From CAZVIK01 sp964627045 (GTDB lineage: Bacteria > Acidobacteriota > Terriglobia > Bryobacterales > Bryobacteraceae): DNA of 11,325 nucleotides. This document shows positions 6,262 through 11,325 of the stretch, one piece after another. Position 1 is the stretch's first letter; each line of letters opens with the position of its first letter. The stretch is from assembly GCA_964627045.1 (NCBI GenBank), contig CAZVIK010000131.1, positions 1 to 11,325 on the forward strand, in the 5' to 3' direction. A program made the position numbers and the translations under genes. The notes beneath the pieces are model-generated. The model did no database searches and was not told where the DNA came from. It was given only the letters and a program-made list of their open reading frames with translations.

Positions 6262-6924
6262 ATGAAAAAACAGGCAATTCTCGACTCAATTCTGGGAATA
6301 GGCATTGTGCCGATCGTGAGGGTGTCGAGCTATGAGGGCGCCATCCGGTCGGTGGAGGCGATCTACAACGGCGGCATCCGGGCGGCCGAAATCACGATGA
6401 CGACGCCGGGGGCGCTAAAAGCGCTCGAGAAACTGGCCGGCGAGTTCGGCGAGAAGATGGTCCTGGGCGCAGGCACCGTGCTGGACGCCGAGACCGCGCG
6501 GGCGTGCATCCTGGCGGGGGCGGAGTTTCTCGTGTCGCCGGCGCTGCGGGTGGAGACAATCGAGGTGGCGCGGCGCTATGCGAAGGTGATCCTGCCCGGG
6601 GCGCTGACGCCGACCGAGGTGCTGGCGGCGTGGGAGGCGGGCGCCGACATGGTGAAGGTCTTCCCGTGCGGCAACGTGGGCGGGCCGAAGTACATCAAGG
6701 CGCTGAAAGGGCCGCTACCGCAGGTGGAGATGGTGCCGACCGGCGGGGTGAACCTGGACACGACGGCGGACTTCCTGAAGGCCGGGGCGGCGGCGGTGGC
6801 GGTGGGCGGCGAGATGGTCGACGCCAAGACGGTCAAAGAAGGCCGCTTCGAGGTGATCGAGGAGCGGGCGCGGCAGTACCTGGCGGTGATCGCCAAGGCG
6901 CGGGCGGAAATGGCGTCGTCCTGA
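6262..6924 (+). CDS. eda: KDPG / 4-hydroxy-2-oxoglutarate aldolase family enzyme
   Basis: A 220-residue class I aldolase that splits 2-keto-3-deoxy-6-phosphogluconate to pyruvate and glyceraldehyde-3-phosphate, or a related 2-keto-3-deoxy acid. It is a single TIM barrel of normal length. Catalytic residues are in place: E43 (AAEITMTTP), the loop GAGTV (69-73), the Schiff-base lysine K132 in DMVKVFPCG, and the phosphate-binding VPTGGV (158-163) and AVGGEM (180-185). Some members act in galactonate, glucuronate or hydroxyproline catabolism, and the sequence alone does not choose among them. No edd or sugar-kinase gene is nearby, so the physiological substrate is open. The ATG at 6262 is 4 nt after the DUF167 stop, with a poor ribosome site, consistent with coupled translation. 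Confidence 0.92.
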   Translation: MKKQAILDSILGIGIVPIVRVSSYEGAIRSVEAIYNGGIRAAEITMTTPGALKALEKLAGEFGEKMVLGAGTVLDAETARACILAGAEFLVSPALRVETIEVARRYAKVILPGALTPTEVLAAWEAGADMVKVFPCGNVGGPKYIKALKGPLPQVEMVPTGGVNLDTTADFLKAGAAAVAVGGEMVDAKTVKEGRFEVIEERARQYLAVIAKARAEMASS

Positions 6925-6948
6925 GCTGGTTCGCCGGCGCGCCGCGCG

Positions 6949-6957
6949 TGCTACACT
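6949..6957 (+). promoter_or_regulatory. Extended -10 promoter heading the msbA-yicC-gmk-rpoZ-coaBC group
   Basis: TGC directly before TACACT (6952-6957) makes an extended -10 element; a weak TTCGCC (6930-6935) lies 16 nt upstream. The transcript would start near 6963-6965, giving a leader of only about 5-7 nt before the next ATG. It sits just past the aldolase stop, where a new transcription unit would be expected. Confidence 0.5.
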
Positions 6958-6969
6958 GAGAATCCGATT

Positions 6970-7140
6970 ATGGCCATCAGCAAGGATTTGTTGGACATCT
7001 TGGTGTGCCCGCTGTGCAAGGTTCCCGTCGAGTTAAAGCAGGACGAGAACGGCCTGAAGTGCAGCCAGTGCAAGCGGGTCTACCCCATCCGCGACGACAT
7101 CCCGGTGATGCTGGTCGATGAGGCCAGAATCGAGGAATAG
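6970..7140 (+). CDS. Trm112-like (UPF0434/YcaR) small zinc-ribbon protein
   Basis: This 56-residue protein begins MAISKDLLDILVCPLCKVPV. Two cysteine pairs, CPLC (13-16) and CSQC (31-34), form a zinc ribbon, and VYPIRDDIPVML (38-49) is the conserved Trm112 C-terminal motif. In bacteria this family (E. coli YcaR) has no firmly assigned function. Archaeal and eukaryotic Trm112 activates methyltransferases, so a partner-activating role is a reasonable guess. The gene lies 60 bp before the msbA-like gene. E. coli ycaR lies in the msbA-lpxK-ycaQ-ycaR-kdsB cluster, so linkage to lipid A export recurs. The ribosome site is weak (GAG about 9 nt before). Confidence 0.88.
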   Translation: MAISKDLLDILVCPLCKVPVELKQDENGLKCSQCKRVYPIRDDIPVMLVDEARIEE

Positions 7141-7146
7141 ACCTCA

Positions 7147-7185
7147 CTCCCGGGAGCGAGGCGGTCCGGACCGGCGGTTTGCCGG
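7147..7185. repeat. Cluster of short palindromes before the msbA-like gene
   Basis: Three dyads lie in 39 bp: CTCCCGGGAG (7147-7156), CGGTCCGGACCG (7162-7173, perfect) and CCGGC-GGTTT-GCCGG (7171-7185). The last two overlap, so they are mutually exclusive as RNA stems. They fill most of the 60-bp gap between the zinc-ribbon and transporter genes and could slow or pause transcription. GC-rich DNA produces short dyads readily, so the role is speculative. Confidence 0.3.
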
Positions 7186-7200
7186 ATCGCGGCTGGTGGT

Positions 7201-9030
7201 ATGAAAGAACTCGCCCGGCTCTTACGCTTCGTACGGCCCTATGCGGCGCCGCTGCTGGCTTCGGTGGCGCTGATGTTGGTGGCCGGTGTGACCTACGCCC
7301 TGATGGCGAAGCTGATCGGGCCGGTCTTCGACCGGGTGCTGAGCGCGGCGTGGAGCGAAGCGCCGGTCGAACTCCTCAAGATCCCCTTCACCGGACGGAC
7401 GTTATACCTGAACGACCTGGTGCCCAGCGGGGTGCACAACGTGTGGACCCTGATCGCCATCGGGATCCTAGCGGTGTTCCTGCTGCGCGGGGTGGCCGAT
7501 TACGCGGGCAATTACCTGGTGAACTACGTGGGCCTGGGGACGGTCACCGACCTGCGGCAAACGGTCTTCGACAAGGTCCTGCGGCACGGCGCGGAGTTCT
7601 TCGAAGCGCACTCGACGGGCCGGTTGATGTCGTCGATCATGAACGACATCGACAAGATCCAGGTGGCGACGTCGCACATTCTGGCGGATCTGCTGCGGCA
7701 GACCTCGATCGCGATGTGGCTGCTCTATATCCTGATGGACACCGACTGGCGGCTGGCCGTGGTGAGCCTGACGCTGCTGCCCTTCGTGCTGGTGCCCACC
7801 GCGCGCATCGGGAGGAGAATCCGCAAGACGACCCGCCGCGCGCAGGACGACATGGCGGAGTTGAACCAGATCCTGCAAGAGACGCTGAGCGGGCATCAGG
7901 TGGTGCGGGCCTTCGGAGCCGAGGAGTACGAATCACGGCGGTTCCGGCACGCCGCCGGGCGGTTGAAGAAGAGCAACCTGCGCTACGTGGCGCAGCAGGC
8001 GCTGGCGAGCCCCCTGATCGAGTTCTTTGGGGCGGTGACCATCGTCGGCCTGCTGACCTACGCGCGGACGCAGATCAAGGCTGGGGCCATGACGGCGGGC
8101 GAATTCACCAGTTTTGTGGTGGCGTTGCTGATGCTGTATGAGCCGGTCAAGCGGCTGACCGGGATCTACAACATCTTCGAGCAGGCCATGGGCGCCACGC
8201 AGCGGGTGTTCGAATACCTGGAAAGGCCCGAGGCCATCCAGGAGCGGCCGGGTGCGGTGGCGCTGAAGAAGTTCGAGAAAAGCATCCAGTTCGAGCGGGT
8301 GGGATTTCACTATCCGAACGCCTTCAACGCGTTCCGGCTGGAGGAGGTGACGCTCGAAGTGAAGGCCGGCCAGGTGGTGGCGCTGGTGGGGCCGAGCGGC
8401 GCGGGCAAATCCACGCTGGTGCAGTTGCTGCCGCGTTTTTACGACGTGACCGAGGGAGCGGTGCGGATCGACGGGCGCGACGTTCGCGACCTGAAACTGG
8501 AAAGCCTGCGGGCGCGGATCAGCATCGTGCCGCAGGAGACGTTCCTGTTCAACGACACGGTGGCCAACAACATTCGCTACGGGCGCCGGGACATCCACAT
8601 GCGGGCGATCCGAGAGGCGGCCCGAAGCGCCCGGTGCGAAGAGTTCATCCTACAGATGCCGGAAGGGTATGAGACGGTGATCGGCGAGCGCGGCCTGAAG
8701 CTGAGCGGCGGGCAGCGGCAGCGCATCGCCATCGCCCGAGCGCTGCTGGAGAACGCGCCGATCCTGATCCTGGACGAGGCCACCAGCCACCTGGACAGCG
8801 AGTCCGAGGCGCTGGTACAACAGGCGCTGGCGACGCTGATGACGGGGCGGACGACGATCGTCATCGCACACAGGCTGTCCACGGTGCGGCGGGCCGACAA
8901 GATCGTGGTGCTGGACCAGGGACGGATCCGCGAAGAAGGGCGGCACGATGAACTGGCCAGCCGCGGCGGAGTTTATCAGAAGCTGTACGAACTGCAATTC
9001 ATGGATGCGGGCCGGGTGACGGAATCATGA
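7201..9030 (+). CDS. msbA: MsbA-type lipid flippase (ABC half-transporter)
   Basis: This 609-residue protein fuses a six-helix membrane domain (about residues 12-335) with an ATPase domain (about 360-600), the normal layout for MsbA, which works as a homodimer in the inner membrane and flips lipid A-core in Gram-negatives. Membrane segments are near 15-45, 80-105, 155-180, 184-200, 272-290 and 298-320. ATPase motifs are Walker A GPSGAGKST (397-405, K403), Q-loop Q445, signature LSGGQRQR (501-508), Walker B ILILDEA (521-527, E526), D-loop SHLD and switch His H557. The neighbouring zinc-ribbon gene supports lipid export, but other lipid or peptide exporters of this subfamily are possible. The ribosome site is poor (CTGGTGGT), and the stop overlaps yicC as ATGA. 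Confidence 0.88.
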   Translation: MKELARLLRFVRPYAAPLLASVALMLVAGVTYALMAKLIGPVFDRVLSAAWSEAPVELLKIPFTGRTLYLNDLVPSGVHNVWTLIAIGILAVFLLRGVADYAGNYLVNYVGLGTVTDLRQTVFDKVLRHGAEFFEAHSTGRLMSSIMNDIDKIQVATSHILADLLRQTSIAMWLLYILMDTDWRLAVVSLTLLPFVLVPTARIGRRIRKTTRRAQDDMAELNQILQETLSGHQVVRAFGAEEYESRRFRHAAGRLKKSNLRYVAQQALASPLIEFFGAVTIVGLLTYARTQIKAGAMTAGEFTSFVVALLMLYEPVKRLTGIYNIFEQAMGATQRVFEYLERPEAIQERPGAVALKKFEKSIQFERVGFHYPNAFNAFRLEEVTLEVKAGQVVALVGPSGAGKSTLVQLLPRFYDVTEGAVRIDGRDVRDLKLESLRARISIVPQETFLFNDTVANNIRYGRRDIHMRAIREAARSARCEEFILQMPEGYETVIGERGLKLSGGQRQRIAIARALLENAPILILDEATSHLDSESEALVQQALATLMTGRTTIVIAHRLSTVRRADKIVVLDQGRIREEGRHDELASRGGVYQKLYELQFMDAGRVTES

Positions 9031-9917
9031 GTATTCGAAGCATGACGGGCTTTGCCCGGGTGCAAAGGTCCTCCGAAGAGGCCGATATCGTACTGAGCGT
9101 CAAGAGCGTGAACCACCGCGGGCTGGACATGCACTTCCGCATGCCGGACGAGTTGGACGGCGTGGAGACGGCGCTGCGCGGGGTCATCAAACGCCAGGCG
9201 CATCGCGGCCATGTCCAGGTGACCGTGACGCTGAGCCGGTCCGGGGCGGGAGCCGCTTCGGTGAATCGCGGCCTGCTGGAAGCCTACCTGGGGGCGTTCC
9301 GGCAGGTGGCGGCTGAGCAGGGGATCACGGCAGAGCCGGACCTCAACGCCGCGCTCAGCGTGCCGGGCATGCTGCAACAGGACCGCGAGGAGGCGTCCGG
9401 CGCGTCGTTGGAAGCGGCGCTCACCGCGGCGATGGAAGAGGCGATGGCGGCGCTGAACGCGTTTCGCGAGCGGGAAGGAGGCGAACTGGCCGCGGAGCTC
9501 GAAAACCGGGCTAGGGCGGTCCAGGCGGCGGCGGCGCGAATGCACGAACTGAGATCCAAGGCCGTGCCGGCATTCCAGGCGAGGCTGAAGGAGCGGCTTT
9601 CGGAATTGCTGGCCAGCACCGTCATCGAGCCCCAACGCCTGGCGCAGGAAGCCGCGATTCTGGCCGACCGCAGCGACATCGAAGAGGAATTGACGCGGCT
9701 GCGGGTGCACGCCGGCCAGTTGCTGAAGCTGCTGGAGGGCGGCGGCGAGGTGGGCAAGAAACTCGACTTCCTGCTTCAGGAGATGGGGCGCGAGGTCAAC
9801 ACGGTGCTTTCGAAGACCGGAGGATTGGGGGACCTGGGGCTGGGGATCACCGAGATCGCCCTGGGGGCGAAAGCGGAAATCGAGAAGATTCGGGAGCAAT
9901 CGCAGAATCTGGAATGA
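9027..9917 (+). CDS. yicC: YicC/YloC family endoribonuclease
   Basis: This 296-residue protein is full length for the family. The N-terminal domain opens with the hallmark MTGFAR (residues 6-11) and a VKSVNHRGLDMHFRMP segment (26-41). The middle is a long helical region rich in Ala, Glu and Arg (about 140-200). The C-terminal DUF1732 part contains LDFLLQEMGREVNTVLSK (247-264) and ends in the usual EIEKIREQSQNLE. E. coli YicC is reported to be an endoribonuclease that takes part in small-RNA turnover; the targets here are unknown. It overlaps msbA upstream and gmk downstream by 4 bp each. The yicC-gmk-rpoZ order is common across bacteria. Confidence 0.93.
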   Translation: MSIRSMTGFARVQRSSEEADIVLSVKSVNHRGLDMHFRMPDELDGVETALRGVIKRQAHRGHVQVTVTLSRSGAGAASVNRGLLEAYLGAFRQVAAEQGITAEPDLNAALSVPGMLQQDREEASGASLEAALTAAMEEAMAALNAFREREGGELAAELENRARAVQAAAARMHELRSKAVPAFQARLKERLSELLASTVIEPQRLAQEAAILADRSDIEEELTRLRVHAGQLLKLLEGGGEVGKKLDFLLQEMGREVNTVLSKTGGLGDLGLGITEIALGAKAEIEKIREQSQNLE

Positions 9918-10531
9918 GCATCGTATTCATTATTTCGGCACCGTCGGGATCGGGAAAATCTACACTTGTAAAAGGACTCTTCGATTCTGTTGAAGGCCTT
10001 GTTTTTTCCGTGTCTTACACGACACGGGCGCCGCGCGGACAGGAACGCGACGGGCAAAGCTATTATTACATTAGTAGGGATGAATTTGAACGGCGGATCG
10101 CGGCCGGCGAATTCCTGGAGTACGCCGAAGTGTTCGGACACTACTACGGGACGCACCGCAGCGTGCTGGACCGGGCCGAGGCGGAAGGCAAAGACCTGGT
10201 ACTCGACATTGACGTGCAAGGTGCGCGACAATTGAGGAGCCGGATACCGGATGCTGTAAGCATCTTTATACTTGCCCCATCCCGCAAGATCCTGGAACAG
10301 CGGTTGCGCGCCCGCTCGGAAGACCCGGACGAGGTGATCGAGCGGCGCCTTGGCGAAGCGGCCGAGGAGATACGCAGCTACGGCTCCTACGACTACATCG
10401 TGGTGAACCGGGAAGTGGAAGAGGCCGTGGAGACGCTGGCGTCGATCGTGCGAGCGGCGCGGGCGCGGCGGGAGAGGCAGGAAGCGGCGGTCCGGCCGAT
10501 ATTAGCGACGTTTGAAGAAGCGAGCCAATGA
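9914..10531 (+). CDS. gmk: Guanylate kinase
   Basis: This 205-residue cytoplasmic enzyme converts GMP and ATP to GDP and ADP; it is essential for nucleotide pools and (p)ppGpp recycling. The P-loop is SAPSGSGKST (8-17). The GMP-binding region includes SVSYTTRAPRGQERDGQSYY (32-51), the usual arginine/tyrosine set, and EYAEVFGHYYGT (69-80). DIDVQGARQL (98-107) is another family signature, and RLRARSEDPDEVIERRL (130-146) holds the lid arginines. All key residues are present, so it should be active. The start overlaps the yicC stop as ATGA. The first 100 nt are clearly poorer in GC than the neighbours (about 43%) and use many A/T-ending codons (ATT, AAA, TCT, CTT, GTA). Patches near 10062-10090 and 10223-10275 behave in the same way. 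Confidence 0.96.
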   Translation: MSIVFIISAPSGSGKSTLVKGLFDSVEGLVFSVSYTTRAPRGQERDGQSYYYISRDEFERRIAAGEFLEYAEVFGHYYGTHRSVLDRAEAEGKDLVLDIDVQGARQLRSRIPDAVSIFILAPSRKILEQRLRARSEDPDEVIERRLGEAAEEIRSYGSYDYIVVNREVEEAVETLASIVRAARARRERQEAAVRPILATFEEASQ

Positions 10532-10803
10532 GCACAGCGACGGCAGGCCTTATGAGCGACGCAGCGCAGAGAAACCAGAGCCCCCACACGATTCCGGACG
10601 ATCCGGAACAGAGCACTTACCGCTGGATCATCATCGCCGCCAAGCGCGCGCGCCAGCTACAGGGGGGCGCGCGGCCGTTTCTGCCGACCACGTCGAAGAA
10701 GCCCACCGTGATCGCGATGGAAGAAGTGCGCCGGGGCCTGGTGAAGTGGGAGGACCCGTCGCTGGCGCCTCCAGCGGTGGAGGCCGAACCGCAGGAAGAG
10801 TAG
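10528..10803 (+). CDS. rpoZ: RNA polymerase omega subunit
   Basis: A 91-residue omega subunit that helps fold and hold the beta-prime subunit of RNA polymerase and, in many bacteria, takes part in the ppGpp response. The hallmark AAKRARQL (37-44), then ARPFLP, PTVIAMEEVRRGLVKW (59-74), match the conserved helical core. The acidic, Pro/Ala-rich tail (PPAVEAEPQEE) is normal. The N-terminal 30 residues are longer and more Ser/Pro/Gln rich than in E. coli. The ATG at 10528 overlaps the gmk stop as ATGA and has GAAGAAG upstream; an in-frame ATG at 10552 would give an 83-residue form, equally plausible by domain content. Confidence 0.93.
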   Translation: MSTATAGLMSDAAQRNQSPHTIPDDPEQSTYRWIIIAAKRARQLQGGARPFLPTTSKKPTVIAMEEVRRGLVKWEDPSLAPPAVEAEPQEE

Positions 10804-10806
10804 GGC

Positions 10807-11325
10807 ATGCGCGCTCTGGTCGGGATCGGCGGCGGGATCGCTGCCTACAAGTCGGCGGAGCTGGTTCGCGCGCTGGCGGAGCGCGGCATAGAGGTCCAGG
10901 TAGTGATGACGGCGGCGGCCCAGCAGTTCGTCCGGCCGCTGACGTTCGCGGCGCTGACCGGCCGCAAGGTAATCACGGATTTGTTCCCGGCCCAGGGCGG
11001 GCAGGAAGCGCTTCCGAGCGCGGTCGAACACATCGGCGTCGCGCAGGCCAGCGACGTGCTGGTGGTGGCGCCGGCCACCGCCGACCAGATGGCGAAGTTC
11101 GCGCACGGCCTGGCGGACGATTTCCTGTCCACGGTCTACCTGGCCTTCACCGGAGCGGTGGTGCTGGCGCCGGCGATGAACAACCACATGTGGCGCCACG
11201 CGGCCACGCAGGCCAACCTGGAGACGCTGCGGGCGCGGGGGCATCACATCGTCGGACCGGAAGAAGGGGAACTGGCCTGCGGCACCGTGGGTCCGGGACG
11301 GATGTCGGAACCCGAGGCCATCGCC
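10807..11325 (+). CDS. coaBC: Coenzyme A biosynthesis bifunctional protein CoaBC, N-terminal part (partial)
   Basis: 173 codons with no stop; the gene continues past the right edge. This is the CoaC half (phosphopantothenoylcysteine decarboxylase, FMN-dependent). Landmarks lie at the E. coli Dfp positions: H75 (EHIGVAQ, catalytic base), N125 in the APAMNNHMW motif (121-129) and C158 in LACGTVGPGRM (156-166), the flap over the active site. GIGGGIAAYKS (6-16) and APATADQMAK (88-97) contribute to FMN and fold. The enzyme makes 4'-phosphopantetheine; the CoaB half, PPC synthetase, should follow outside the window. AAGAGTAGGG gives a good ribosome site 3-7 nt before the ATG, and only 3 nt separate it from rpoZ. 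Confidence 0.96.
   Translation, partial: MRALVGIGGGIAAYKSAELVRALAERGIEVQVVMTAAAQQFVRPLTFAALTGRKVITDLFPAQGGQEALPSAVEHIGVAQASDVLVVAPATADQMAKFAHGLADDFLSTVYLAFTGAVVLAPAMNNHMWRHAATQANLETLRARGHHIVGPEEGELACGTVGPGRMSEPEAIA

Noticed and set aside
8976..9899. A 307-codon open frame on the minus strand
   Set aside because: It is antisense to yicC, which is full length with both family domains. The product has no recognisable pattern.
10657..11247. A 196-codon open frame on the minus strand
   Set aside because: It is antisense to rpoZ and coaBC, both of which carry intact family motifs.

Overview
The window is GC-rich bacterial DNA packed with genes on both strands. The gene set, the small acidobacterial-looking proteins and the run of an MsbA-like transporter, yicC, gmk, rpoZ and coaBC suggest an acidobacterium, perhaps of the Solibacter/Bryobacter type. 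This is inferred from gene content and order; there is no rRNA or other taxonomic marker. No tRNA, rRNA, CRISPR array, transposase or phage gene was seen.

Left part (1-2714). Two minus-strand genes for exported proteins lie at the edge: the first 25 codons of a signal-peptide protein, and a complete Tat-exported Gfo/Idh/MocA oxidoreductase with a TTG start behind a strong Shine-Dalgarno. Next is a minus-strand type II toxin-antitoxin operon, a ribbon-helix-helix antitoxin and a PIN-domain toxin. Its upstream region carries three short inverted repeats, two of which overlap the predicted -10 and -35 boxes. A small plus-strand DUF2934 protein diverges from it.

Middle (2769-6924). purE (purine synthesis, minus strand) diverges from a two-gene ABC-2 exporter (ATPase and permease, overlapping by 4 bp). 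The permease converges on a minus-strand YjbQ/UPF0047 gene, with a hairpin between the two stop codons. A plus-strand group follows: a membrane-anchored protein of unknown function, a DUF167/UPF0235 protein and a KDPG-type aldolase, separated by 4-nt gaps.

Right part (6949-11325). An extended -10 promoter precedes a 56-residue Trm112-like zinc-ribbon protein, then an MsbA-type lipid flippase, yicC, gmk, rpoZ and the start of coaBC, which is cut by the window end. From msbA to rpoZ each junction is a 4-bp stop/start overlap, and rpoZ-coaBC is a 3-nt gap, so this looks like one co-transcribed, translationally coupled housekeeping operon. It joins outer-membrane lipid export, RNA processing, GMP phosphorylation, RNA polymerase assembly and coenzyme A synthesis.

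Most of the window is conserved housekeeping DNA. The parts most worth checking are the operator-like cluster at the toxin-antitoxin locus, an orphan translation-start signal beside it, and a low-GC patch at the start of gmk. I found no strong candidate for an undescribed multi-gene system.
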